Source: Welwitschia mirabilis (Eukaryota > Gnetophyta > Gnetopsida > Welwitschiales). From it: a stretch of DNA of 49,111 bases. Below, in pieces: positions 1-11,559 of the stretch. The position numbers and the translations under genes were made by a program. The notes below the pieces were generated by a model. The model worked only from the letters and a program-made list of their open reading frames with translations. It made no database searches and was not told the origin of the DNA. Each line of letters begins with the position of its first letter. Within the stretch, counting starts at the first letter, position 1. The DNA is taken from contig JBOZIK010000001.1 in NCBI GenBank assembly GCA_051453625.1, forward strand, positions 24,443,599 through 24,492,709, read 5' to 3'.

Positions 1-1058
1 ACTAGGACTTCCTTGTTCAACATTCTCCTCAGAGTGAGAGGCTTCATCTGTAGGCTCTTTTCTCTTGAAAATTCTCTTAGGAGGACTCTCCTAGCGATGT
101 TGTTAGGCATGGGGAAAAGGGGGAGTGGGGCTCTCTCTTCCTAATCTCACTAGCTATCCTCCATACTGCCATGATTAATCCTAAGTATCTTAAAGTATCT
201 TTTCGATGAAGAGCCTAAATGAAGAAGAAGGATAGGTTAACATAATGCCTTAGATCTAGGGCTTTAAGAAATGCAAAGTGTAGGCCTCAAAGATTTAAGA
301 AGCAACTGATTGAATGAAGTATTGATCAATTAATTCGGCACCCAAGCCTCATGGAAGTGAAAGTGCCTTGTAACTAATGTGTCCATTAGGAAGTTTAGGG
401 ACACCACCAGGAAAGAAATGGAATGCCTTCCATTATNNNNNNNNNNNNNNNNNNNNNNNNNNNNNNNNNNNNNNNNNNNNNNNNNNNNNNNNNNNNNNNN
501 NNNNNNNNNNNNNNNNNNNNNNNNNNNNNNNNNNNNTACTCCTGAGCTGTTTCTTCCTAAATTGGGGGTGAATTTGACTTCTCTGTCTGAGGTTCTGGGG
601 GTAGAGTAATCCTTTTCTAAGAACTAGGACTTCCTTATTCAACATTCCCCTCAGAGTGAGAGGATTCATTTGTAGTTTCTTTTCTCTTGGAATTTCTCTT
701 AATAGGACTCTCCTAGGGGTGTTGTTAGGCACAGAGGAAAGGGGGAGTGGGGCTCTCTCTTCCTAATCTCACTAGCTATCCTCCATAGTGCCATGATTAA
801 TCCTGAGTATCTTAAAGTATCTTTTTGATGAAGAGCCTAAATGAAGAAGAAGTGTAGGTTAACATAATGCCTTAGATCTAGGGCTTTAAGAAATGCAAAG
901 TGCAGGACTCAAAGCTTTGAGTAGCAACTAGATTAAATGAATAATTGATCAATTAATTTGACACCCAAGCCTCATGTGAGTGAAAGTGCCTTGTAGCTAA
1001 TGTGTCCACTAAGAAGTTTAGCGACACCAACAGGAAATAAATGGAGTGCCTCCCATTG
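1..1058. repeat. Imperfect tandem duplication, period about 622 bp
   Basis: Bases 1-436 and 623-1058 are two copies of the same sequence at an offset of 622-623 bp. Both begin ACTAGGACTTCCTT and both run through the motif GTGTCCA(T/C)TA. They differ at roughly one base in ten over the first 70 bases, so they are not a trivial assembly duplicate, although divergent haplotypes joined head to tail remain possible because a 100-N gap (437-536) lies between them. The first copy is cut by the gap just after its equivalent of position 1058. Confidence 0.85.
437..536. other. Assembly gap (100 N)
   Basis: A run of exactly 100 N, the usual placeholder for a gap of unknown size. It lies at the end of the first copy of the 622-bp tandem duplication, so the duplication itself may be partly an assembly product. 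Confidence 0.99.
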
Positions 1059-1335
1059 CCCTCTACATCCAAGAGGAATCCTTTCACAAGCTGCTAGAAT
1101 TTCTAGAAGTCTAGAAAAAGATTCTTCAGTGATTTTGATGGAGATTCTCCTAAAGATGGTATTCTTTCCTTTTCATCCTCTATAGAATAAGGCGATATTG
1201 GCCTCTAGTTCTTCCTTGAGTTTGTGTAGGAGGGTTTCCAACCCCACAGCTTGCATCTTATTCCATAACTTTGAGCGTCCTTCGAACAGGTCAAGATTAT
1301 ATGGTTTAATAATAGAAGGTTTCCCCATAGCTATT
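960..1335 (-). pseudogene. Unidentified coding-like sequence
   Basis: I do not recognise a family here. Read on the minus strand from about 1335 downward, one frame gives a plausible protein-like stretch containing KLWNKMQAVGLETLLHKLKE. After a likely shift it gives GHISYKALSL near 1014-985. The GHISYKALSL stretch is kept in both copies of the tandem duplication (about 392-363 and 1014-985), with in-frame stops nearby. It could be the far 3' part of the LINE at 1650-6300 or a separate element. No catalytic motif is visible. Confidence 0.25.
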
Positions 1336-1653
1336 CTGATTTGAGAATGATATCGCTTATTTCTCCTAGCGGTATTTATTGGGAATGGAAGGGGGCACTA
1401 TTGAAAATCAAATTGTTTCTTGTACGCCAAATCTACCAATAAGTTAAGTAAATCACATCATTTATGCATGCGTCAGATGCATTACAAGGCTTATAGTACG
1501 TCTTTCTAATTATCATTAACTCGTTACTCCATTTGCATTAATGAAAAAGATGATTAGCATTTTTATAACAAGACTAGTAGATTGGATAGGAAGTTTCAAC
1601 TTAGAAGCCCCTCTTGCACAGTTGGTCTCTTGTGAGGATTTTGTTATGATCCT

Positions 1654-4600
1654 TTAACTATAAAAACACTTTGATTTTGTATAGAATTTAGCCCATTTAT
1701 AATTTCTTATGAGTGTTATCTTTTTCATTTTATTTTTGAGAATTGGTCTGGTTATATCTTTATGACAAATGTTTAGGACTATTAGATGTCTTCTAGCTTT
1801 GCTAAGATGTTTTCTTAAATAAGATTCTCCCTGATCAATGTTCCAATTTGGGTATTTGTAATTAATTAAATTACTCCATGGTTTTCCTCCCTTAGATAGC
1901 CTTTTCAAGATCCGATGAGCTTCTATAAGAAGATAGTCCTCTAGTCTCTAGATACCCCAACATCCAAACTCCTTTGGTCAAGCTATTGTCTCCCATTTTC
2001 ATAAGTAAATGCGGTTTTGATCTTTACCTCTTGATCAAATAAATTACATTAGAATTCTGTTGATTTTTTAAATGATGTTCTTTGGGGAGCGATAATGAAA
2101 GTTATGTATCTAAAAGAAGAGATTTGGCATAATTTTGCTAGGATAATCTTTGCTTTGGAGGAAAGAAAGTTATTTTACCAAAAGTTGCATCATCTTTGAA
2201 TGGATTCAAGAATGTAGTTCCAAGTGAGGGTCTTATGCCAATTTCATAAGGGATTCCCAAGTAGATGTCCTAAAGATCTCCCAATTTGTTATTCAAAATT
2301 CGGGTGATTTCATCCTCTTTGATACTATTGCTACTTAAGGTGTGAATTCTAGATTTACTCTAGTTGGTGTGGAGACTCATAGCTTTTGCAAAGAGGTTCA
2401 TGGAATTCTTAATAACTCTTTCTTACTAACATGAGGGCTTGATCATGATAATAGTATTCTCTACATAATGGTTATTAATAAATGTTTAACCTCCTATCTT
2501 GATACCTGAAAATTCATTACTTTTTGAAAAGACCCTATAAGATATTCATGACAAATAGGAAAATATATGGAAATAGGGGGTCCCCTTGTCTTAATCCTCA
2601 ACTAACTNNNNNNNNNNNNNNNNNNNNNNNNNNNNNNNNNNNNNNNNNNNNNNNNNNNNNNNNNNNNNNNNNNNNNNNNNNNNNNNNNNNNNNNNNNNNN
2701 NNNNNNNNNNNNNNNNNNNNNNNNNNNNNNNNNNNNNNNNNNNNNNNNNNNNNNNNNNNNNNNNNNNNNNNNNNNNNNNNNNNNNNNNNNNNNNNNNNNN
2801 NNNNNNNNNNNNNNNNNNNNNNNNNNNNNNNNNNNNNNNNNNNNNNNNNNNNNNNNNNNNNNNNNNNNNNNNNNNNNNNNNNNNNNNNNNNNNNNNNNNN
2901 NNNNNNNNNNNNNNNNNNNNNNNNNNNNNNNNNNNNNNNNNNNNNNNNNNNNNNNNNNNNNNNNNNNNNNNNNNNNNNNNNNNNNNNNNNNNNNNNNNNN
3001 NNNNNNNNNNNNNNNNNNNNNNNNNNNNNNNNNNNNNNNNNNNNNNNNNNNNNNNNNNNNNNNNNNNNNNNNNNNNNNNNNNNNNNNNNNNNNNNNNNNN
3101 NNNNNNNNNNNNNNNNNNNNNNNNNNNNNNNNNNNNNNNNNNNNNNNNNNNNNNNNNNNNNNNNNNNNNNNNNNNNNNNNNNNNNAAATAGGGGGTCCCC
3201 TTGTCTTAATCCTCAACTAACTGAGAAAAATTTAGATTAGTGATTATTAACCTCTACACTAAATTCAGTTGAAGGCTACGTATCTAGCCAGGGATTGATG
3301 ATGTTTTAGTAAAAACTAGTATTCCTAAGAATACAACCTAAAGCTTACTACCTAACAGATAAGTTTTTGCTATGTCTAATTTAGTAATAAGAAGAGGAAA
3401 TTTATTCCTTTTAAAAGAAGGTATAATTTTATAAGTCAAGAGGATTTGGTCATAGATATAGCTAGATTGAATAAAGCTAGCTTGATTCTCAGATATCACC
3501 TTGGGTAGTAGGGGGGTGATACGACCAACCATGATTTTCACAAAGATTCCATAAAGAATGTTTCAAATACCTAAAGGTATGAAGTTTTCCAATTTATTGG
3601 CATCTCATTTTTTGGGAATAAGAATAATCCTAGTTTTATTCATTTCCTTGGGAATGTGTTTGTTGTGAAGAATATCTTACATGACATCATAAAGGTTGTC
3701 CCCCAATATAAAGAAGTGAGATTTAAAGAGTTCAACTAGTTACTCGCCTAGTCCTGGAGCTCTATTATTCTTCATTAATCTCATAGTTAACAGACTTCAT
3801 CTTTGCTCAAGGGTTTAGTAAGTTGAGTATTATCCTCTTTGGAGATTCTCTTATTTTCTAGAATAAGGCCAGGGGCGATATCATTTCATTCCCAAACTTT
3901 ATTAAGGTAAGCCTACATTTCATTAGCTATTTCCTATTCATTTTGAATTATGTGGTCTCTGATGATAAGCCTCCTAATCCTATTGGCTACTCTATGCTAA
4001 TTGGCTTACTGGAAGAAGAACCTAGTGTATTTGTCCCCTTCCTTAAGCCATTTAATCCGTGATCATTCTCTCTAGTAGTTTTTCTCATTAGCATTTATCT
4101 CTTGGAGTTCTATGAGGCATTTATATTTTCTGTTATGGAGGCTATCACAGTCTCCTTTCTTTTCTTACTTAACTTGAATTCCCTAGATTTTTTCTTCAAG
4201 GTCCTTTTTAGATTAAAACCTTTCTTTGTCTTTCCTCCTCTAGTTATTTACATCAGCTTTTATGGTGTTAAGGCCTTTGTAGAGGAAGGTTAATGGATGA
4301 GTACCATTGTACTAGCTCTAAATTTTTTCAATTATAGTTCTGGGTTTTGTCCTAGTAATCCAGTAACATTTCATTCGAAATGGAATCCTTCGAGGCACTA
4401 TCGACCTAATTTTGTACCTGATAGAATGGTGATCTGAAGATATTCTATTTAGACCACATGATTTAATTAGGAGCTTTACTAAATCCTTTTCAATGAGAAT
4501 TCTATCAATTTTGGATATTATTAGATTGTTTTCTATCCTTATATTAAACTAGGTGTATTTACACCTAGTAATAGGAACATCTACAAGGGCATTCCGTGTC

Positions 4601-5070
4601 ATGAAATCTTTAAGAATTAAATCCCCTCTAGAATTTTAGTTTTTACCTCTTGATTTTTCCTAATGGTGAAGACATTGATTAAAATCCGCCACTATGACCC
4701 ACTTGGATTTATCTATTACAATCTACTATAATTCCCCTAGTTTAAAAGCTTTATCTTGATTATTTTGAAGACTATATATGTTTGTTATAGTCTAGCCTTC
4801 TTCCTTAAGAAATATATTTAGGTGGTTCTTAAAACTTTTAACTAAATCTAAATCCTTTTTTGTAAGAATCATGAAACCTCTTGAGTTTCCTGGGGTTGCA
4901 AAGGTAAAAGTGTTTCACTGTTGCCCTATATTCTCTATTTTCATTCCACTTCTAATTTTTATTTCCTATAAATAAACTAATTCATTATTAAATTGACTAA
5001 TGAGATTTCTTAAGATCTTTTTCTTCTAGAAGGACTTTAATCCCCTACAACTCCATAAGAGATAATTCAT
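1654..5070 (-). pseudogene. LINE ORF2 (endonuclease / reverse transcriptase) remnant
   Basis: ORF2 nicks target DNA and reverse-transcribes the element. A plausible start is the ATG at 5070, giving MNYLLWSCRGL, the N-terminal motif of the EEP-fold endonuclease. WVIVADFNQCL near 4715-4680 is the endonuclease GDFN motif with G changed to A, and SSDHHSI lies near 4430. The reverse transcriptase appears at 3541-3338 (PLLPKVISENQASFIQ, LLITKLDIAK). Below the N gap, the position of the catalytic F-A-D-D box near 2475-2464 reads YVENT, so both Asp are lost. YLGIPYEIG follows near 2260-2230. A C-terminal stretch at 1908-1654 includes KGGKPWSNLINYKYPNW. Multiple stops are present. Confidence 0.85.
2608..3185. 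other. Assembly gap (578 N) with duplicated flanks
   Basis: A run of 578 N lies inside the LINE reverse transcriptase. The 37 bases just before it (2571-2607) and just after it (3186-3222) are identical, beginning AAATAGGGGGTCCCC. This suggests two contig ends that overlap but were not merged, so the gap length is doubtful. Confidence 0.97.
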
Positions 5071-5099
5071 TAAATTTATTTTTATCCCTTTCTAGAAGC

Positions 5100-6293
5100 T
5101 TGATCTTTTTTTAGAGTATCTTTAATGGTAGCTTAGGAGCTATTAGCCACATTCTCTGTAGTTTCCCTTTCTCGGAGGATTCTATTGCTAGGTTTTCCTC
5201 TCATCTAAACTTCTACATCACTTGAGTTTTCTGAGTTTGGTGGATTTTGGGATTGCTAACTATCCTCTTCTTCCATAAGATGTTGTAAGGGGTTGTATTT
5301 CCTCTCCTTTTTCCTCTTCTCCTTACTTTTCTTCATTTCTTTGGGGAAAACCATAGTATTTTTCACCATTTTTACCTTCCTTTTTTTATGTATATAGATG
5401 CTCTAATTGTGTCTGGTTTTTTTCACAAAAGAACAGATTTCTTTTTGTTTTTCTTTAATGTTAATTAATCATTTTTTACATTCTTTCCTTACATGGCCCA
5501 TTCTCCCATAATGGAATCATCTCTTTTTTGTAGAAATGCATCTTCCTGAGATGTATCCTAATTTTCCACAAATATTACATAGAACTAGGAGGTTCTCATA
5601 GGTAATTTTAAGGTCACATATGCCATATTTAAATCTAAACTTTATAGATTATATCTTCTTTATTTCTTCTAAGCTCATCCAAATGCAAAATCTAGCAAGA
5701 ACCAGCCTCGTCTATTTAATGGTAATTCTATCAAGCTTAATCTATTTATCAAAGTAGAATGCAATTTTTCTTAGAAGGCCTTCATCCCAAAACTCTAGGG
5801 AAACTTGTGGATGTTGATTAATATTGGTAATTTCTTGAATATGTTTAGGTCCAATTGCATTCCCAATGTCCATTTGGTTAGAACAAGTCACCTCACCCTA
5901 AAGAATCAGGTCCTCTTAGAATGATCTTGTCTCGATCTCATTCATTATCTAACTAAAAAAAAAAATAATCCTTTTGACATAGTAATAGCTTCAACTTTAC
6001 TAATTTCATCTATTTTATTGCTACCCATTCTTTGATAAGATCAAGCTTGGGTTTTAAACCAGATGAAATGAACTTACCAATTAGACTATATTAGAGTTTC
6101 TTCTTTATCTCCAAGTAAGCACCTTCATCAATATCTAAAACTTTTTCTTTTCTAGAAAACTGAGTCTTCTCCATTTTAGGGAAAAAGTCCTTCTTTAAAT
6201 CCTAAATCAAATCAATGTAAAAGTATCAATGAAATTCTGCAACTTACCCTAAGAGAGTTTATCTGGTGGTGGAAATCGACCCCTGTGTGCCAT
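5100..6293 (-). pseudogene. LINE ORF1 (nucleic-acid-binding protein) remnant
   Basis: ORF1 proteins of plant LINEs bind the element's RNA. The likely start is the ATG at 6293-6291, giving MAHRGRFPPPDKLS before an early stop. Around 5800-5640 the frame reads FWDEGLLRKIAFYFDK and LVLARFCIWMSLEEIKK, the pattern of the DUF4283 region. This is followed near 5590-5500 by two zinc knuckles. The first reads CNICGKLGYISGRC, in which the metal-binding His is replaced by Ile. In the second the two leading Cys positions are a stop (TGA) and a Tyr, followed by GRMGHVRKEC. Most changes look like C-to-T / G-to-A decay. The protein is clearly non-functional. Confidence 0.8.
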
Positions 6294-9200
6294 AGTTTCC
6301 TGGAACCAAAACTACTTTGTTGATCTAAAGTATTCTAAGCTCTAGCTCCATCTTACACTCTAGATCCATCCTCATCTCTTCAACTTCCAAAACATTTATC
6401 TTTTATTCATCAGAGTTAAAAAAATTTGTCTCATAATTATGATAGTCTTGAAATTTATCCATAAAAAAAGATTTATTCTTTCAATGCATATTACACATTG
6501 TTTAATCTATGTTTTAAATTGATTAAATAATCTATAAAGGACTAATAAGAAACTAGCATAAGGAAATGATGTATGTGATTAACCTTGCTAATTAAAGCAA
6601 GAGAATTACTCACCCTTCATAGGTGCATGAGTCATAAATATGATGTATTCTTGACATCCACACATTAGTGGCACTTATCACTCAAGTTGATCCAACTTGT
6701 CAATGCTTAATTTTATCCAATTACATTTGATTAATCTTGTCTAATTTATTATGATCATATTATCTTATGGGTAAAATGATGTATATGATCTTTAACCAAT
6801 TTGATTAAGAACCATTGGCCTATCACTTAGGTATAAAGAAATTCATTTCCTCTTCTATAAACTAATTTTTCATTTTTCATGGAAGTGCATGCTATCAATT
6901 TTTCTTCTCATTCTCTTATCTTCTTTTTTTCTAATCTTGGGGCTTGGAGATTAAAGCTAAGAATTTTGAAGCTTAGGACTCCACTAAATCCGTATTACTA
7001 TACATCAAGTAGTAGTTACCAATCACTTATCTTTTCAAGTATGCTTCCTCTACTTAATGGCATAATGGTGTGATACTTTAGGCTATTGAATCAAATTATT
7101 ATAACATTTATTTTATTGAAATTATTCCTTCCATTAGGCTCAAACTAAAATGAGAGAAAGATTTGAAAAATCTCTTTGATTAATGAGAATATCAATTGAA
7201 ATTTTTACTAAATGACCAAGAAATTCACTTTAATATTTGAGTACCCATGTTCCTTTTGCATTATGTAATATTTAATGCATTATATAGTCTTATTTTACAT
7301 CGAATCTACATTATAATCCTCTTATTAGGGTGAATTATCTACTTCTTAAATTTGATTTATGCTAGGTAGTCTTTAATTTCAATGCTAAGGCTCATTGAAT
7401 TTGTTTGATTTAAACTAATTTTGTACATTGATTTTTTTTAGTTCACAATTATTTGTATTAGTTAACATTTATTTTACATATTATATAAACTAATTAAATT
7501 AAGTATATATATTAATTTTATCAACTATAGTTTTTGTAAATTTATTTATGGATTTTAAGGTTCTTCTTATAGGTCAACTTAAAAATTTTCAAAATGTAGG
7601 CATAACTTGAGAATATTATAATTTATTAAATATTAAATAAAATTTAATGATATTTTTTCATAAGTCTAGAATTCCATAGGATTCTAAATATTCAAAAATG
7701 GTAAATTATCTAATATTTAATAAATTTTTAAAAATTATTTTAGGAAAATAACTCAAAAAATAAAAATCAAAAACAACAAGCATTTAGTTTCAATTCAAAA
7801 TTAATAATTAATATGCTATATAAATAAGTAGTTCATATTGTAGAGAATTAAACAGTTTTTTTCAAAAAGTCCTCAATCATTTAAAAGATTCAAAGTAGTT
7901 TAAAAGTTATGGCCTTTTTAGTATAGTGTGGTATTATAACAAGTTTAAAAATTTAGATAATTTTAAATTTAAAGCATGATCTTAGAAAAGTTACCTTTTG
8001 CAAATCATATTATGAGTCTAGTCCAAGAAAAGGCAACGTAATTTATGTTTACCTTTATAAATAATTAATTATTAATTTTTAGTTGCAATGTCTTTTAAAA
8101 AGCCAAAAAGACTATAATCAATGTCAAAAGTTATAATAAATTTATTTAATAAAATTATGCTAACAATTTAAGATAGATAACAATTAAGATAATTTCATTT
8201 TATACAATTTATTTAAATATCCTTTAATGAATTACAATTTATGCCTTTCTTATTAAGGCCTTTATTCTTGAATAATAATTGAAAATCTTATTCCGCATGA
8301 GTTAAGTTTGACTATTTAATGACTCAAGGAATATGTACTTTAATGTTATTTTACTTTTTGATATTATTAATTCTTTTCATATCCATATAAAGTTCACCTC
8401 TTTTTTACTTGCTTTTATTTTAACATGTAGAAATTTGTGACAGTTTTCACTTTAGCAATTCAATTAACTCAATTATTCTTTTGATTTTTATCCCTTTTAT
8501 TTATTTTACACCTACATAAATTTCAATTAAGCATCATTTCTAGGATTCCTATTTAGCACTAGATTTACTCACATTTCTCCTCATTCCTCATATTATCATG
8601 GTAAAATTTACTAAATGAATTTAAAGAAAGGGGGTTTGAAGATGGCATACTTTCACTTATATATTCCAAAAGAACTTTAAAATAGTATTGTAATTTATTG
8701 GAAAGATACTAGTATTAATGTGAAATAAAACAAAACTATTTTCACTAGCTTCATTAACATTACTATATTTTTCAAATTTAATTATCTTCTAGTATGCCAA
8801 ATGAAGTTATGGATGCTTTTCTTCTTTCATGTATGATTGTTTCAATAATAAATCAAATGAAGTTAGAATTATTTTTCTTAGGTAATGATCAATTAAATAC
8901 CCATATAAGATAGGATTGTGTGCATGTATTTATGTGATGTATTCATCAAATGATGAATAAATCAAGATAGTCCCAATAATTATCATCCTTATATTTAGAT
9001 CTCCTCACTAAGATGGGTTGTATTGCACTTGTATATAAAACACTTTTGAAAGTTGATTTAATCACACTCTTTATTCCCACCCATGTATAAACTTACTTTG
9101 ATTTAGTATTTCAAGCCTATGGTGTCAAAGGATTATGTTGCATCATCTTGATATGATTTAAGAACAAAGAGGTCATTTATAAACATGCATCCATTTCATG

Positions 9201-9605
9201 AATCCCTTGTCACCCTTTTGGTGATATATCAAGGTAACATTTAGGCCTATGAAGTGAAGCCCAGTGATGCTTATTATAGTTTAAAAATTAAAGTTAAACC
9301 AACTCACATTTGGATGGTGGTTGGAGATCGAGTTAAAATGCTATTAATAGGAGTTACAACCTCTTATTATATTGATCAAGAATCCTCTTAAACCTATATC
9401 CATGTATGTATTATAACAGGTTTACATCTCATCAACCATATACAAGATGTTTAAAATGCAAAAGGAAAAAGGAAAAAATATATGACACAAAAATATGACA
9501 TCACTATCATTGACAAACCAAAATAATATATATTTAATTTCATAATAAATAATTATATTATCTACTTTGCCTAAAACTATATAGTTGTACTAATAAAGTA
9601 TTAGT
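6294..9605. other. AT-rich interval without a recognisable gene
   Basis: About 3.3 kb of AT-rich sequence separates the start of the LINE from copy A of the Gypsy-type LTR. The first few hundred bases upstream of the LINE ORF1 start may be its 5' untranslated region. The only open frames are short and lack any family signature. I see no RNA gene and no terminal repeat in this interval. Confidence 0.6.
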
Positions 9606-10409
9606 TGTTACGACCATTTTTCACAGCATTATATTTATGATTTTTCTTTGATTTTTGGACTTGGTTCAATACGATGGGTGTTATTCTGTTATGTTTAAAA
9701 TGCAAAAGGAGCTTAAAGACAAAAAATTTCATGATAAAATACTTTATTAAAATCATGTTATAATTAAAACATATTAAGTATAATTTGTATTGTGAATAAC
9801 TTTACAAATAAAGTAATGAAGTAAAAAGATGATTAAAATTTATTAGATGCTCATATGGGAAAATACCTGTATTTAAATAACTAGCCCAAATGTGATATCA
9901 TAAATGTCTTGAGAATTTATTCAAACAATAGTGATGTAAATTTTGATTAGCATTCCAAATTTAAATATAAATTTTTTTCGTCTCTAAGCTATGTGATAAT
10001 GTTTAAAAACTATTTTGTGGACAAGGTTTTTATTAAATTAAAAGAGAATTGCTATAACTTATTAGTCACTTTAATACCATCCATAATGAAAATGAAAGCT
10101 ATATTGCCTAAAAGATGGAAAACCGTATATGTAATTTACTTAAGGAAGGAAAAGAAAAGATAATAAAATAATGGGTAAGGGAAGGGTAGAGAATTTAGAT
10201 CAATGAAGGAGCGATTGTCAAATTCTACTTGGGATAAAATGCTTTGTGACTACATCTTTCAATCAAGGACAAAATCATTTCTAGATGAGCCTTTGAAATA
10301 AGTACATAATGGAATTTATTATTAATCAAAAGTGAAGAGCTATGGATAACGCATAAAAGATTTTACTAGTCATAATGTGTAGAAATAAGGAACTATAGAT
10401 ATGTATTTT

Positions 10410-10608
10410 TGTTAGGATGTGATGTCAACATTCCAACTTCTCCTCCCTTGATCTTCTCAACTTTCCTTTATTTTCTCTAATCTTTCATGATTTTCTCTAC
10501 CTACTATTTTATCTCTTCATGAAATTGTATTTATTCAGGCTTAACCTCAAAAATCAATAGAACATGTTCATTCAATTTTATTTCTGAATTCGCGAGTTCA
10601 TTCTTTCA
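10410..10608 (+). repeat. 5' LTR of the nested Copia element (199 bp)
   Basis: Starts TGTTAGGATGTG and ends TTCATTCTTTCA, and is followed two bases later by the primer-binding site. It matches the 3' LTR at about 94% by eye. The same TG...CA ends are found in both. Confidence 0.95.
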
Positions 10609-10610
10609 AT

Positions 10611-10623
10611 TGGTATCGGAGCC
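10611..10623 (+). other. Primer-binding site of the nested Copia element
   Basis: TGGTATCGGAGCC differs by one base (G for A at position 8) from the TGGTATCAGAGC site that most plant Copia elements use to bind initiator tRNA-Met. Confidence 0.9.
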
Positions 10624-10656
10624 TAGGTTACATTATTAAAGCTTCAATCAATAGAG

Positions 10657-11319
10657 ATGGCAACTAATGGCAATTCAAATGCCTCCATCTCCTTAGCTTC
10701 TCCTTTTTTTAAAGGAGAAAATTATGATTATTGATCAATCAAGATAAAGACATTCTTAAAGGCCTAAAATATTTGGGATCTGATTGGTGTAGTCCCTACA
10801 GGAATCACTGATGCTACAACTCTTGCAGCATTGGAAAGAAGAAATGCAAAAGATTTATACATTCTTCACACAAGCGTTAGTGATACAATATTTCTAAATA
10901 TTGCTAATCACACTGAGGTAAAAGAAGCTTAGAAAGCACTCTAGGTCAAGTTTAAAGAATCAGATCAAGCAAAGAAAGTAATATTGCAAACTCTCACTAG
11001 AGAATATGAGACTCTGATTATGAAATAGTCTAAATCTCTTAAGCACTATGTTAATCGTCTTTAAGAGATTGTAAATGCACTATGAGCAAGTGGTGAAGAT
11101 GTCAAATAATCAAAGATTATCAATAAGATCGTTCACACAGTTGCAACGTGTTATGATCTGATCGTTTATGCGATAGAAGAAAGTAAAGATGTCGATACTT
11201 TGACTATGGTTGAGCTTATTGGAATCTTTAAGACATTTGAACAAAGAAATCTGTTGCATGAAGAATACACAATAAATGCATTTCAGATTCATAAGAATAC
11301 TCTAAGATCTCCATGCTAA
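10657..11319 (+). pseudogene. Copia gag (N-terminal part) with in-frame stops
   Basis: From the ATG at 10657 one frame stays free of shifts for 220 codons to the TAA at 11317. It is interrupted only by internal stops, several of them at positions expected to be Trp or Gln. It reads as a UBN2-type Copia gag (SPFFKGENYDY near the start, later TREYETLIMK and FKTFEQRNLLHEEYT). A decayed zinc knuckle follows in another frame near 11470-11515 (WCNYFMKDNHSESNC), with the second Cys replaced by Phe. The protein would have packaged element RNA, and it cannot now be made. Confidence 0.9.
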
Positions 11320-11559
11320 AAATGGCATCAATATTAATCCATGAACCAATCAAGTGGTTATGGATTTCATAGTCGCAAAGACAATAGACATCCTGATCAA
11401 AGTTTTCATCGACAAAAATGAGATCAGGAGTTTCAAGAACCTAGATCTAATACTTTTATATCTAGAAGGTGGTGTAATTATTTCATGAAAGACAATCATT
11501 CTGAATCAAATTGCTAAAAGAAGAAAAAGTTTCAAAATAAAGATGCGGTACATTAGGTA

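Larger units (their letters stand above)
1650..6300 (-). mobile_element. Decayed plant LINE (non-LTR retrotransposon), minus strand
   Basis: Reading the minus strand from 6293 downward gives the gene order of a plant L1-type LINE: a nucleic-acid-binding ORF1 with a DUF4283-like region and two CCHC knuckles, then an ORF2 with an endonuclease, a reverse transcriptase and a C-terminal region. Many in-frame stops and a few shifts show that it is dead. A 578-N gap (2608-3185) removes the RT core. The 3' end is not defined: I see no poly-A tail and no target-site duplication, and the element may extend to the window edge at base 1. Confidence 0.85.

Noticed and set aside
4102-4293. Plus-strand hydrophobic 63-codon frame
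   Set aside because: It is antisense to the LINE ORF2 endonuclease/RT region, and its hydrophobicity comes from reading Lys/Glu-rich coding sequence backward.
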